Numbered from the stretch's first letter, positions 49,813-61,015 are shown. The stretch: DNA of 64,000 bases from Terriglobales bacterium (GCA_025936825.1 JAICSO010000007.1:124001-188000), one strand, 5' to 3'. Notes: generated by a model from the letters alone, not told the origin. Made by a program: numbers and translations.

Positions 49813-51264
49813 CTACTGCATGAAGCCGCCGGGATCTTTCCGGGCGGTGCCACCAACCGTCATGCGGTCGAGCTTCGTCGTGGGCATTCCTACACCGACA
49901 GGGACAGCCTGTCCATCTTTGCCGCAGGTCCCTACGCCTTCATCGAGGCGAAGGTCGTTCCCCACCATGGACACGTGCTTCAGCGCCTCCGGACCATTGC
50001 CGATCAAAGTTGCACCGCGAATGGGGGCAGTCACTTTTCCGTCTTCAATCAGGTACGCCTCGGACGCGGAGAAGACGAACTTACCGTTGGTGATGTCCAC
50101 CTGGCCGCCGCCGAAGTTCACCGCATACACCCCGTTCTTTACCGAGCGGATGATGTCTTCAGGATCGTCGTCGCCGGCCAGCATATAGGTATTCGTCATG
50201 CGCGGCATCGGGATGTGCTCGTAGCTTTCGCGGCGTCCATTGCCGGTATTCTTCATGCCCATCAACTTGGCGGAGAGCTTGTCGCTCAAATAGCCCTTCA
50301 GAATTCCCTTTTCGATGAGGACGTTTTCCTGCGTTGCATTGCCTTCGTCGTCCACGTTGAGCGAGCCGCGCCGCCACGGCATGGTGCCGTTATCGACCAC
50401 TGTGACCTTTTCGCTGGCTACCGGCTTCCCAATCAGGCCGGCAAATGCGGAAGTCTGCTTGCGATTGAAGTCCGCTTCGAGCCCGTGACCGACAGCTTCG
50501 TGCAACAGCACTCCGGGCCAGCCGGGCCCGAGCACCACTTCCATCTCTCCCGCGGGAGCTTCGCGCGCGTCGAGCTGCAGAATCGCCTGACGCGCGGCTT
50601 CCTTAGCGAAGAACTCAGGGGTCTTCTCGCCAAAGAAGAAGTCAAGGGCAACGCGACCGCCGCCACCGGCACTGCCGCGAGCGGAATTGCTGTCAGTTTT
50701 GGCGATGCACGAGACATTCAGTCGCGCCAAGGGCTGAGAGTCTTCTGCGTAAGTTCCATCCGAGCCGACCACGAGAATGTTGCGGAGTTCATCTGCATAG
50801 CTGGCGCGAACTTCCTTGATCTGCGGATTGTAGGCGCGGGCGGCGCTGTCGGCGCGCATCACGAGTTCCACCTTGGCGGTGATCTCGGCATCAACCGACG
50901 GCAAGGTTACCGGATAAAGACTGCGCGCAGCTTTCTGTTGAAATCCCGCGCTCGGGGTCTTGGCTGGCCCGCTGGCTATCAGGGCTGCAGTTCGGGCCGC
51001 ATGCAGAATTCGCTGCGGCGAAAGATCGTCGGTGTAAGCGTAGCCGGTACGCTCGCCGGAGATCACTCGCACTCCACAGCCCGCCGAAATGCCCTGCGAG
51101 GCGGATTTCACCATGGATTCATCCACAGAAAGAGCGGTCGAAGACAGGTATTCGAAGTACAGGTCGGCGTAATCACCACCCGCTGAAAGGGCTGCGGCGA
51201 GGTAGCGCTCCAAGTCGCGATCGGTCAGGCCATATTGCTGAAAGAAAAAGGGCTTATTGTCCAC
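49813..51264 (-). CDS. tldD: TldD metalloprotease
   Basis: A 483-residue zinc protease. The metal site HExxxH is in VLLHEAVGHGLEADFNRK near residue 255. The C-terminal domain includes RRESYEHIPMPRMTNTYMLAGDDDPEDIIRSVKNGVYAVNFGGGQVDITNGKFVFSASEAYLIEDGKVT, typical of TldD, with the additional Cys ligand in GVGTCGKDGQ. It is transcribed ahead of tldE with the repeat-rich spacer between them. Confidence 0.95.
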   Translation of the reverse strand: MDNKPFFFQQYGLTDRDLERYLAAALSAGGDYADLYFEYLSSTALSVDESMVKSASQGISAGCGVRVISGERTGYAYTDDLSPQRILHAARTAALIASGPAKTPSAGFQQKAARSLYPVTLPSVDAEITAKVELVMRADSAARAYNPQIKEVRASYADELRNILVVGSDGTYAEDSQPLARLNVSCIAKTDSNSARGSAGGGGRVALDFFFGEKTPEFFAKEAARQAILQLDAREAPAGEMEVVLGPGWPGVLLHEAVGHGLEADFNRKQTSAFAGLIGKPVASEKVTVVDNGTMPWRRGSLNVDDEGNATQENVLIEKGILKGYLSDKLSAKLMGMKNTGNGRRESYEHIPMPRMTNTYMLAGDDDPEDIIRSVKNGVYAVNFGGGQVDITNGKFVFSASEAYLIEDGKVTAPIRGATLIGNGPEALKHVSMVGNDLRLDEGVGTCGKDGQAVPVGVGMPTTKLDRMTVGGTARKDPGGFMQ

Positions 51265-51325
51265 AGGTATTAGATGGCCTCCGGCCGGCGTAGGACTCGC
51301 GTACTGCAGTCATTATCCCACAGCG

Positions 51326-51427
51326 GATTGAATCATTGAATCATCGGGGGATTGAGTAATTGAGAGTGGGCAGTACGGGACGTAGTAGGCATTGATTCAA
51401 TGATCCGATGAGTCAATGATTCAATTC
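51326..51427. repeat. TCAATGA-word hairpin in a divergent promoter region
   Basis: Left arm GGATTGAATCATTGAATCATCGGGGGATTGAGTAATTGAG, right arm GCATTGATTCAATGATCCGATGAGTCAATGATTCAATTCC. Same word as the def-fmt spacer at 21.1 kb. It lies between divergent tldD and the nuclease-like gene. Confidence 0.85.
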
Positions 51428-51479
51428 CTATGTTCATCCGTCACAGACACTGGCCCGCCGCTTCTGCAAAACTCCGACC

Positions 51480-52994
51480 ATGACCTCGCAAACTCTGTCT
51501 AGTGCGCTGGAGGGTTTCCTCGGAGGAAGCAGTGCTGCTGTCGTGATGGAAGACGGGGCAGTAGTCTTCGATCTCGAGCGCGCCAAGTACTCAGTTTCGG
51601 GAGAAAACAATAAATGCCTTTTGCATTTGTGGTCTGAGGAGCGTAATGCCGTTCGGCGGGTCCTCGATGTTGAGACCAAGGGAGAAACCCTTCGCTTGAT
51701 GGTGCAGAAGTTCGGACAGGCACGTGCGACAAGGCTGGAAATCCATCGCGAACGCGATCCGCGAAGTGCCTCGGCCAAGCGTATGGCCCGTGCAAGCTAT
51801 CAGCGCGTTCTGGAACGAGCGCTCAAAAAGCATTTTGCTGATTGGACACTGCTGCAACTGAACACGGCGATGGATCTGGAGCGCTCGTTTGGGCCAATCT
51901 ACGCGCGCGGAATGATGAAGCGCGGCCTGTCTGCATTTGCGGTGCTCGGAGTCAATCGCCAGGAACTCCAGTCTTCCATCGACGCTTCGCTTACATTTGG
52001 AATTCTGTGGCTGGATTCCTGCCGGTCGGCTCATACAGGCAAGTTGGTGATTGAAGGTTTGAAGTTGTTCATCCCGCGGGGATGTGCTGCGCTGGTTCGC
52101 GAGCGGGCGGCGCATCTCGATCAGTCAGCCGCCAAGTGGGAATTGTACGAACTTGACGAGCGGACCGACGAGTGCATCGGACTGGATGTTCTGGACTGCG
52201 GGAATGTGAACACGCGCCTGGTGCGATGTCCTGAAGAGACAGAAATTCAGGAGCGTTTTGCCGAGCCCATCGCGTTGGTTCGAGGGCTGATGTCGGAGGC
52301 TGAGATTGCCGCGGTTTCGCCCGCAGAAGTGTCGTTTCGATGCCATGGACTGGAATTCGCACGGGCGCGGTTGACGGCTGCTCCTGGGCAGCCTTGGGGA
52401 ATGCCAGAAATCGTGTTTGGAGCGGGTCCGGAAGAGCGAGTGCTCGATGGCCGAACCATGCCCGAGTTTCAAACTCTCATTCGCAGCGTCGGCGAAGTGC
52501 GGCATGCGGAGGGACCGCACGAATGCCGCTGGTGGCGCCTGCATCCGGAGCGCTGGCTGGAATCGCTTGTGGTGAGGAATGTCACGGCCTTGGAAAACCA
52601 ATTTGATCCGCGATTTGTGTATTCGCAGGTGCCGGCGTTCTACGCGTCGGATCGCGGCATGATTGACGTACTCACGGTAACCCGCGAAGGACGACTCGCT
52701 GTAATCGAATTAAAGGCGGACGAGGACATTCACCTGCCTCTGCAGGGAATTGATTACTGGTCGCGCGTGGTGTGGCACCAGGAGCGCGATGAGTTCCACA
52801 AATTCGGATACTTCGCCGGTCGGGAGATATCGGGCGACTCGCCTCTGCTGGTAATGGTCGCGCCTGCGCTGCATGTGCATCCGGCAACGGACATCCTGCT
52901 GCGATATATTTCCCCGCGAATCGAGTGGGCGGTTTTAGGCATTGATGAGCGATGGAGGAAAGAGTTGCGAGTGGTATTCAGGAAGCGGCCTTAA
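51480..52994 (+). CDS. Uncharacterised protein with a C-terminal PD-(D/E)XK nuclease-like domain
   Basis: A 504-residue soluble protein of unknown function. The C-terminal 130 residues read LESLVVRNVTALENQFDPRFVYSQVPAFYASDRGMIDVLTVTREGRLAVIELKADEDIHLPLQGIDYWSRVVW. This gives an upstream Glu, then the Asp of GMIDVL and the ELK of VIELKADED, spaced as in PD-(D/E)XK nucleases such as the NucS group. The first 350 residues show no domain I know; they include ERSFGPIYARGMMKRGLSAFAVLG and KLFIPRGCAALVRERAAHLDQSAAKWELYEL. It stands alone, divergent from tldD. Confidence 0.7.
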   Translation: MTSQTLSSALEGFLGGSSAAVVMEDGAVVFDLERAKYSVSGENNKCLLHLWSEERNAVRRVLDVETKGETLRLMVQKFGQARATRLEIHRERDPRSASAKRMARASYQRVLERALKKHFADWTLLQLNTAMDLERSFGPIYARGMMKRGLSAFAVLGVNRQELQSSIDASLTFGILWLDSCRSAHTGKLVIEGLKLFIPRGCAALVRERAAHLDQSAAKWELYELDERTDECIGLDVLDCGNVNTRLVRCPEETEIQERFAEPIALVRGLMSEAEIAAVSPAEVSFRCHGLEFARARLTAAPGQPWGMPEIVFGAGPEERVLDGRTMPEFQTLIRSVGEVRHAEGPHECRWWRLHPERWLESLVVRNVTALENQFDPRFVYSQVPAFYASDRGMIDVLTVTREGRLAVIELKADEDIHLPLQGIDYWSRVVWHQERDEFHKFGYFAGREISGDSPLLVMVAPALHVHPATDILLRYISPRIEWAVLGIDERWRKELRVVFRKRP

Positions 52995-53021
52995 GAATCT
53001 ACAATTCAGCAACTTCTCTTC

Positions 53022-53216
53022 CGCGGACGAACGCGGATCAACACGGATTTGACCCGAATTGATTTCGAATCCGTGTTTATCCGCGTAAATCCGTGGAGAA
53101 GAATTTGATCTTGTCCGTATCTCCGCGGTGGATCAGGGTCGCCGCGGGCAACAGCGTCGAATTCCCGGGCAGAAGTGCCGGCGCCACAAGAGCTTTGGCG
53201 GACACGAATGTCCGCC
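53022..53216. repeat. CGCGGATCAACACGGATT-word hairpin and GGACA palindrome
   Basis: CGCGGACGAACGCGGATCAACACGGATT (53022-53049) faces AATCCGTGTTTATCCGCGTAAATCCGTGG (53068-53096). Farther on, GGCGGACA-CGAA-TGTCCGCC (53197-53216) matches the palindrome after lexA. The gap holds no gene. Confidence 0.8.
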
Positions 53217-53229
53217 CCCACAAGAAAAC

Positions 53230-53258
53230 GGGCGGCCGTTAAGGCCGCCCAATCTTTT
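53230..53258. terminator. Bidirectional terminator hairpin between convergent genes
   Basis: GGGCGGCC-GTTAA-GGCCGCCC forms an 8-bp GC stem followed by AATCTTTT on the plus strand and by GTTTTCTTG on the minus strand. It lies between the nuclease-like gene and ftsH, whose 3' ends face each other. Confidence 0.75.
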
Positions 53259-53289
53259 ACTGGCATTTGCTACTAGTAAGTAGCAACTT

Positions 53290-55203
<1,914 letters not shown>

Positions 55204-55469
55204 TGAAAGGCTCCTCAGGAGGACGCCCTGTCCTCTCCCCCGTCGGCCCCAACCTTGGCTGGCCATTACGGGAAACCGGCAAGCCCAGCATCGCACAGCT
55301 GAGACTCCCGCATCTCTCCCCTGGAGATTAGATGCCGGTGCCGGAATTTAGATCGACAAAATGCGGCCTATGTCATTCTACCGCCGTCTTCACCAAAATT
55401 GCGGTTCCTACTGAAATAACTTGAGTCTCAGAAGGACGTGCTGCCCTCCGAAATCGTCGGTTTCGCTGC

Positions 55470-56684
55470 TCAAAATTCCCGCAACTGGCGAACCGTCTCG
55501 ATCACCCGCCCAGCGGCATAGTCAACTTCGGGTTCGGTCGTGAAGCGGCCCAGGCCAAAACGGATCGAAGCTTGCGCCAGATCATCGCTCAAGCCCAAAG
55601 CTTTCAGCACATACGATGGTTCAACGTGATCGGAGGTACAGGCGGCGCCGCTGGAAACTGCGATGTCGTCGAGCGCAGTGAGCAGGTCTTCTCCTTGGAC
55701 TCCGGCGAAGCTTACATTGAGATTTCCCGGCACCCGGTGCTCGATTGAACCATTGATAGTGACACCGTCGAGTTCCGACATGATCCGCTCGCGCAGGCGG
55801 TTTCGCAGGCCCGCAATGCGACAGGCCTCTTCAGGCAGCTCGTTTTTTGCAATCTCACAGGCTTTCCCCAGCCCAACGATCCCGGGGGCATTCAGGGTTC
55901 CTGAGCGGAGACCGTGTTCGTGTCCTCCGCCATGGATCTGCGGGGCCACAGTCACGGCTGAGCTCTTGCGCACGTACAGAACCCCGACTCCTTTCGGGCC
56001 ATAAAGCTTGTGTCCCGAAATGGAAAGCAGGTCGACGTTCTGCGCGGCCAAATTGATCGGAACCTTGCCGACAGCTTGGGCAGCATCCGTATGGAATGCA
56101 ATGCGACGCTCTCGGCAGATCGCCCCGATTTCGGCGATTGGCTGCAGAACTCCGGTCTCATTGTTCGCAGCCATGACCGTGACCAGAATCGTTTCGGGCC
56201 GTAGTGCGCGGCCAAATGCGTCAAGGTCGACACGACCGTCGTTTTGAACCGGCAAGTACGTCACTTCGAAGCCGCAGTGTTCCAGGTGTTTGCACGAATC
56301 GAGAACTGCCTTATGTTCGGTATGAACGGTGATGATGTGCCGCCCGCGGTCGCAATCGGATTCTGCGACCCCTTTGATCGCGAGGTTGTCAGACTCGGTG
56401 GCGCCGGAGGTAAAGATGATCTCTTCGGGCGCCGCCCCGATAAGATGCGCTACTTGTTGCCGCGCAAGATCAACCGCCTTGCTGGCTTCCCATCCGAAGG
56501 AGTGGCTGCGGCTGGCTGGATTTCCGAACTTACCCTGCAAAAAGGGCAACATCGACTCAAGCACGCGGGGATCGAGCGGAGTAGTCGCGTGATTGTCGAG
56601 GTAAATCGGTAACGTAACTCCCACTGCGGCGCGAGGCTGGGTCGAATTGGGAGGCGCTTCGGTCCTCATGTAACTAGTATCCAT
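55470..56684 (-). CDS. Cysteine desulfurase (NifS/IscS family)
   Basis: About 404 residues, a class V PLP enzyme that removes sulfur (or selenium) from cysteine for Fe-S clusters and thiolation. [43 protein letters not shown] opens the fold. The PLP lysine is in [19 protein letters not shown]. The catalytic Cys loop is [21 protein letters not shown], close to the short-loop group II-like reading. ATG 56684 is preferred, since the track's TTG 56729 overlaps the opposite-strand promoter. No IscU/SufU neighbour. It could also supply selenide to SelD, an inference only. Confidence 0.93.
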   Translation of the reverse strand: MDTSYMRTEAPPNSTQPRAAVGVTLPIYLDNHATTPLDPRVLESMLPFLQGKFGNPASRSHSFGWEASKAVDLARQQVAHLIGAAPEEIIFTSGATESDNLAIKGVAESDCDRGRHIITVHTEHKAVLDSCKHLEHCGFEVTYLPVQNDGRVDLDAFGRALRPETILVTVMAANNETGVLQPIAEIGAICRERRIAFHTDAAQAVGKVPINLAAQNVDLLSISGHKLYGPKGVGVLYVRKSSAVTVAPQIHGGGHEHGLRSGTLNAPGIVGLGKACEIAKNELPEEACRIAGLRNRLRERIMSELDGVTINGSIEHRVPGNLNVSFAGVQGEDLLTALDDIAVSSGAACTSDHVEPSYVLKALGLSDDLAQASIRFGLGRFTTEPEVDYAAGRVIETVRQLREF

Positions 56685-56692
56685 TTTCCCGC

Positions 56693-56720
56693 TTGACAAT
56701 TCCACGGGGACAGCTAAAAA
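56693..56720 (+). promoter_or_regulatory. Putative promoter of the 62-residue gene
   Basis: A perfect -35 TTGACA (56693-56698), 16-bp spacer and TAAAAA (56715-56720), about 70 bp upstream of ATG 56789. The best sigma70-like match I saw in the window. Confidence 0.5.
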
Positions 56721-56788
56721 TACCGCCAATTCCGGCGAAGAACCGCCCGGTGGCGCAACGCCGGGCGCTCGCCAGTTAACCGGAATCT

Positions 56789-56977
56789 ATGAGCCCATCC
56801 AGTTCGCCTCAGCCCCCTCAGAAGATCGATGTCACCCAGTGCAAACACCCGCGCGTGAAGATCGTCGCCCGCGAAGAAGACTCCGAGTTTGTGGAATGCG
56901 TGGAGTGCGGAGAAGTCTTCGAGTCCAGCGAATTCAAAGACATGAACATTGAAGAGACCAAGCTGAAGGAAGGATAG
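56789..56977 (+). CDS. Small zinc-ribbon-like protein
   Basis: A 62-residue protein. QCKHPRVKIVAREEDSEFVECVECGEVFESSEFKD holds a C-x-H pair and a CxxC pair, the arrangement of a single zinc finger or ribbon. The rest is charged. No known function. A sigma70-like promoter precedes it. Its TAG stop is directly followed by GCGTCAG of a word hairpin. Confidence 0.72.
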   Translation: MSPSSSPQPPQKIDVTQCKHPRVKIVAREEDSEFVECVECGEVFESSEFKDMNIEETKLKEG

Positions 56978-57141
56978 GCGTCAGCTGTCAGTTCTCGGTC
57001 GGCAGGCCCGCGTCAACCATGCGTCCGTTTAAGGAACAACCCTTGAACGCTTTGATTGCAGATTTTCACTTGCAGCTTGCAGTTGGGGACGAATCCGGGC
57101 AACGGAGCTTTTCCTGACGGCTGATGGCTGACGACTGACGC
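56978..57141. repeat. GTCAGC-word hairpin between two convergent stop codons
   Basis: Left arm GCGTCAGCTGTCAGTTCTCGGTCGGCAGG starts at the base after one TAG stop. Right arm CCTGACGGCTGATGGCTGACGACTGACGC ends at the base before the other gene's stop (CTA on this strand). Read outward from either gene, the junction is TAGGCGTCAG. Confidence 0.85.
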
Positions 57142-58500
57142 CTACTTCTTCAGCTTCTTCGAGATTTCTCTCATTAGCTTGGGCTTGAGTTCTGCCAGAA
57201 CTGTGTCCACGATGCTGGCGAGGTCGCCATCGAGTTCGGAAGGTTGCTCATCTTGCGCAGACGCTGCTTCTGCAGACAAGGTTTGTACAGGAGATTCAGG
57301 TTGCGATGCAGCAGCGACCCCTTCCGCGGATGCTGTGGCTTTTGCGGCTTGGGCCACGCTTTCCGCCAGAGCATCCGTGCTGTGCGCGTTCATGACCGTC
57401 TCGCGGATCTGCTGCCAGTTTTCCCAAGCTGCCGCAGCTGCGGAACCGGCCGTAGGCTCGGCTTCATCCGTGGGACTAGCGACCGCACTGGTTACGGACC
57501 CGCTGCCTGAAGCTCCTGCCGCCGCGGCAAAAACGGCGCCTTGAGTGTCGGTAGAGGCTGCTTCGGGCTGCTTAGCATCGGCTGCAATTGCCGGAGGAGC
57601 CGGGGTGGTCTGGGCAGCTTCGGCCGCCCGCATCTCCTGCTCAAGTTCGAGAGCAGCTTCCTCGGGAGACAACGCAACGTTTTCCGCAACCCAGCGCGGG
57701 GCCGAAGGTGCTGTCTTGTTCTCGTCGTTGACGGAGACTCTGGTTTCTTTTTCAACTACGGTCTGTTTGTCTGCTGGAGCTTCCGCAGCAACTTTTGACG
57801 CTGCTGGTTCTTGGGGTTTCTCGTCCGCAGCGGCCGTCTGAGCGATCGCAGTACTTTGATCATCACTTGTGCCCGAATCCGGCACAACCGGAAGTTCGCC
57901 GGTGGCTTCGTGAACCAGCGGGAATGCGCCAATTTTTGGACTTGCTGCTGGGGCGGGCTCTTCTGCAACCGGCTCAGGCGCAATTTCTTCCGCCGAGGAA
58001 CTGCTCTTTCGTTCCTTAACGTGTGCGAGATATTCGGCGTTGTCCGACCACTCTCGCGAAGCTTTCGAATCGTCGTCGTGCCAAAAAGAAGGTTTTTTGG
58101 ATTTGCGACCCCGCGATGTTTCTTGCGGAACGATTCGGTCTTCAAGCTTCGCTAATGCCGCCAGCAATTCACTGGCTTCGAATGGCTTCACGATGTGGGC
58201 GTCGGCGCGAACGCGCTTGGCCTCATCGGCCTTGAAAGGCTCCATCTTCCCGACGGTGAGGAGTACCGGAATTTTCGAGGTGTCCCCGGATTCCTTTAAC
58301 CGCTGGCACACTTCCAGCCCACCGTAACCTGGCATGTAAACGTCGAGCACGATGAGATCGGGGCGGACCTCGTGGATTTTCTTGAGTGCCGCGGACCCAT
58401 TGTTGACCGTAATGACTTCATAGCCCGCATCGGTAAGGATGCGGCGGCCCATGTTTTGGGCGGTAACGCTGTCGTCGGCTAGCAGGACCGTGCGCGGCAA
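57142..58500 (-). CDS. Response regulator with a long disordered Ala/Glu-rich tail
   Basis: A 452-residue protein. Residues 1-125 are a complete receiver: VLLADDSVTAQNMGRRIL (acidic pair), DLIVLDVYMPGYGGLEVC (phospho-acceptor), PVLLTVGKMEPF and AHIVKPFEASELL (Lys). The remaining 325 residues are low-complexity, rich in Ala, Glu, Pro and Ser, with no output domain. The very end is helical and basic: LDGDLASIVDTVLAELKPKLMREISKKLKK. Similar architectures occur in gliding/polarity regulators, but the role here is unknown. bamD lies upstream on the same strand across a 131-bp gap. Confidence 0.88.
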   Translation of the reverse strand: MPRTVLLADDSVTAQNMGRRILTDAGYEVITVNNGSAALKKIHEVRPDLIVLDVYMPGYGGLEVCQRLKESGDTSKIPVLLTVGKMEPFKADEAKRVRADAHIVKPFEASELLAALAKLEDRIVPQETSRGRKSKKPSFWHDDDSKASREWSDNAEYLAHVKERKSSSSAEEIAPEPVAEEPAPAASPKIGAFPLVHEATGELPVVPDSGTSDDQSTAIAQTAAADEKPQEPAASKVAAEAPADKQTVVEKETRVSVNDENKTAPSAPRWVAENVALSPEEAALELEQEMRAAEAAQTTPAPPAIAADAKQPEAASTDTQGAVFAAAAGASGSGSVTSAVASPTDEAEPTAGSAAAAAWENWQQIRETVMNAHSTDALAESVAQAAKATASAEGVAAASQPESPVQTLSAEAASAQDEQPSELDGDLASIVDTVLAELKPKLMREISKKLKK

Positions 58501-58631
58501 AAGGTTCCCTCGTTATCCAATAGGAGAGATACTTCGAAGGTAACGTGACGGTAGGCCTAAGTCAATGAAAGTAATCGGCTAGATAGGTTACGAGGGGACA
58601 GCACATTTGGTGTACTTCCCCTCTCAGAAAG

Positions 58632-60128
58632 CTACTTTCCCGGAATGATTTTATCCAGAATGCCCTTTTTCTTCTTGTGTTTGCTGGATGCGATCTGTTC
58701 GTCGGTGGCCAGGTCCTGGCTGGAGCCCTGAGAACTGCCAGAGCTAGCCGTGGCGCCGCCGCCATTCGTTCCACCCTGCGCGATTTCGTTGACCGCAGCA
58801 GGGGCTTGGGCGGGTTGGGCATCCTTCGCAACTGTCAGTTCATTGGGGTCGGGCGCCGTAGGTTGCGAATTCTGGTTGCTGGCGACCGGAAGTTCACTGG
58901 GATCAGGCTGGCTGCCCTCAGCAGCGTTGGTGTTACTGGAAGGTTGAGGATTCGGATTATCGGAGGTAGGCGCCTTCTGGTTCTCGGCGGGAGCAACGTT
59001 CACCTTCCCGATCATAACTTTGTTGTCAGCCGTCTGGCCGCTGATCACTCGAGTTTGAGCGGCCAGAAGATCTCTGGCGCTCACAAGATCCTGCGTCTGG
59101 AGGCTGGGGTCCCCAACTCGCGCCGCAGCGCTAACGTCCGGATGACGGCTGAATGCACCCATAACCGAGCCCATAGTTGTCTGCTCTCGGCGAGAAGCTT
59201 CTTCGGCTTTGTTTTGCGCGAGCATGGCCTTGGTCGGACGGGGCACGGGCTGTTTGAGCGCCACCAGCCGCGCGCGCGCGTCATCGGCGCGCTGCATCAC
59301 AGGGTAGCGAGTCAGAATCTTGTCGTAAGCTGCGCTGGCCTTCTGGACGGCATCGTTGATGTAACGTTCGCGTGCCAGTTCATCCGCCTTGCGCTGAGCT
59401 TCCGAAAGGTGTTTCTCCCTCTCCTCTATTTGCTTGGAACGCGTAAGCCCGACCTGACTCTCATACGACTGGCCGATCAGATAAAGCGCGTCGTCTGCTT
59501 TGCTGTAGAGCGGGTAGCGGTCGACCAAAGACTCTAAGCGGGCGATTGCGGCCGGATAGCTTTCGCGCAAATAGTAGAAACGGCCTACCCGGTACTCGCG
59601 CTCGGCAATCACCTCTTGCACCTGCATCAGCTTCTGCTTAGCTTCGGCGGCAATCTTTTGGTTGTCGGGGTATTGCAGAATGGTTTCGCGGTATTCCTGT
59701 TCGGCGCGCACGGCGTGAGCAAAATCGCGATCCGGCTTTTCCATCTCTGAGAAATGAATGTTCGCAATCTTCAGCTGCGCTTCAGCTGCTTCAGGAAGGT
59801 TGGGGAAGAACGTGATGAAGTCCTTGTACTCCTGCTCTGCCTGGGCCATGCCTGCGGTGCCACCTTCCGCGTACCAGGAATCGGCGAGCGCCAGTTTCGC
59901 GCGGGCGATGAACTCCGAATCCGGATAGGTCGCGATCAGCGTTTGCATGGTCATGCGGGCGACGTCAAAGCGGTTATGCTTCATCGCGTCCATGCCGCGA
60001 TCAAAAAGCACCTTGTCGGGCTGCTTGGAATCCACTTTGGCCAGCGGGTTGTTGACCTTCTTGTTGGTACAGGCAGTGGTCAGCGCCAGCATCGCGGCCA
60101 GCGCAATCACGGGAGTTCGCAAGGACAT
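58632..60128 (-). CDS. bamD: Outer-membrane assembly lipoprotein BamD with a long C-terminal extension
   Basis: About 498 residues. The lipoprotein signal peptide ends in LALTTAC (lipobox, Cys lipidated). TPR repeats follow: DKVLFDRGMDAMKHNRFDVARMTMQTLIATYPDSEFIARAKLALADSWY and QEYKDFITFFPNLPEAAEAQLKIANIHFSEMEKPDRDFAHAVRAEQEYRETILQYPDN. That is BamD, part of the beta-barrel assembly machine. The last 200 or so residues are Gln/Pro/Asn-rich and disordered, about twice the usual family length, ending in KHKKKKGILDKIIPGK. ATG 60128 chosen over the track's TTG. Confidence 0.92.
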   Translation of the reverse strand: MSLRTPVIALAAMLALTTACTNKKVNNPLAKVDSKQPDKVLFDRGMDAMKHNRFDVARMTMQTLIATYPDSEFIARAKLALADSWYAEGGTAGMAQAEQEYKDFITFFPNLPEAAEAQLKIANIHFSEMEKPDRDFAHAVRAEQEYRETILQYPDNQKIAAEAKQKLMQVQEVIAEREYRVGRFYYLRESYPAAIARLESLVDRYPLYSKADDALYLIGQSYESQVGLTRSKQIEEREKHLSEAQRKADELARERYINDAVQKASAAYDKILTRYPVMQRADDARARLVALKQPVPRPTKAMLAQNKAEEASRREQTTMGSVMGAFSRHPDVSAAARVGDPSLQTQDLVSARDLLAAQTRVISGQTADNKVMIGKVNVAPAENQKAPTSDNPNPQPSSNTNAAEGSQPDPSELPVASNQNSQPTAPDPNELTVAKDAQPAQAPAAVNEIAQGGTNGGGATASSGSSQGSSQDLATDEQIASSKHKKKKGILDKIIPGK

Positions 60129-60146
60129 GAAAAACCTCAAAAGGCT

Positions 60147-60205
60147 GTTTCGAGTTTCAGGTTTCTAATTTCGTGTGCGCGACCTGGTCTTGAAACTCGC
60201 AACTG
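60147..60205. repeat. GTTTCGAGTTTC-word short hairpin between rpe and bamD
   Basis: TGTTTCGAGTTTCAGGTTTCTAATTTCG faces CTTGAAACTCGCAACTGG across about 18 bp. Same word as 21704-21852. Confidence 0.7.
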
Positions 60206-60208
60206 GGT

Positions 60209-60898
60209 CTACACTTTCTGCATTGTGGCTTCCAATGCAGCCTTCAGCAAATTTTCGGCATTAATCTTAGGATCGCCGTGGCTGAATACCGCGTTGCCTG
60301 CCACCAAAATTTCTGCTCCGGCCCGAACTATTTGGGCCACTGTCTCAAGGGCCACTCCGCCATCGACTTCGATGCGGTAGTTCAGACGTCTCTGCTCGCG
60401 TAAGCTCCTGAGTTTGCTGAGCTTATGCAGCGAGTTAGGGATAAACGGCTGCGCTCCGAAACCCGGGTTCACCGACATCACCAGCACGTAATCCACAATA
60501 TCGAGCACTTCGGAAAGCATCTCCACCGGAGTTGCCGGATTGATCACAACTCCCGCCTGGCAACCGTGGTTTTTGACCAGGTTCAGAGTGCGATCCAAGT
60601 GGCGGCACGCCTCGAGATGCACCGACATCCAATCGGCGCCCGCATCCGCGAAAGCTGGAATGTAAAGATCAGGGTCCTCGATCATCAAATGACAATCGAG
60701 AGGGAGCTTGGTTGCCTTCCGCAGCGAACGCACCAACTGAGGTCCCAGCGTGATGTTCGGCACGAAATGACCATCCATGACATCGACATGAATAATCGTG
60801 CCGCCGCCTTCCGCTGCCCGGCTGACTTGCTCGCCCAGACGCGCGAAATCCGCCGACAAAATCGAGGGTGCTAGCTCAATCAAGCCTGGGACTCTCAA
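60209..60898 (-). CDS. rpe: Ribulose-phosphate 3-epimerase
   Basis: A 229-residue TIM barrel interconverting ribulose-5- and xylulose-5-phosphate. LAPSILSADFARLGEQV, VDVMDGHFVPNITLGP (metal-binding Asp/His), LDCHLMIEDP and VMSVNPGFGAQPFI are all diagnostic, as is EVDGGVALETVAQIVRAGAEILVAGNAVF (phosphate site). Works with RpiA encoded at 16.6 kb. Confidence 0.97.
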   Translation of the reverse strand: MRVPGLIELAPSILSADFARLGEQVSRAAEGGGTIIHVDVMDGHFVPNITLGPQLVRSLRKATKLPLDCHLMIEDPDLYIPAFADAGADWMSVHLEACRHLDRTLNLVKNHGCQAGVVINPATPVEMLSEVLDIVDYVLVMSVNPGFGAQPFIPNSLHKLSKLRSLREQRRLNYRIEVDGGVALETVAQIVRAGAEILVAGNAVFSHGDPKINAENLLKAALEATMQKV

Positions 60899-61015
60899 AG
60901 GAGAACGACTAGGCAGATTCTAGCACGGGGGCTGAGGGTACGAGCACTGGATTGGGGCCACGTCGCACGCCCCGAGTAGACATGGCTTGTACAGTTACGA
61001 ACATTGTCTGGGGTT

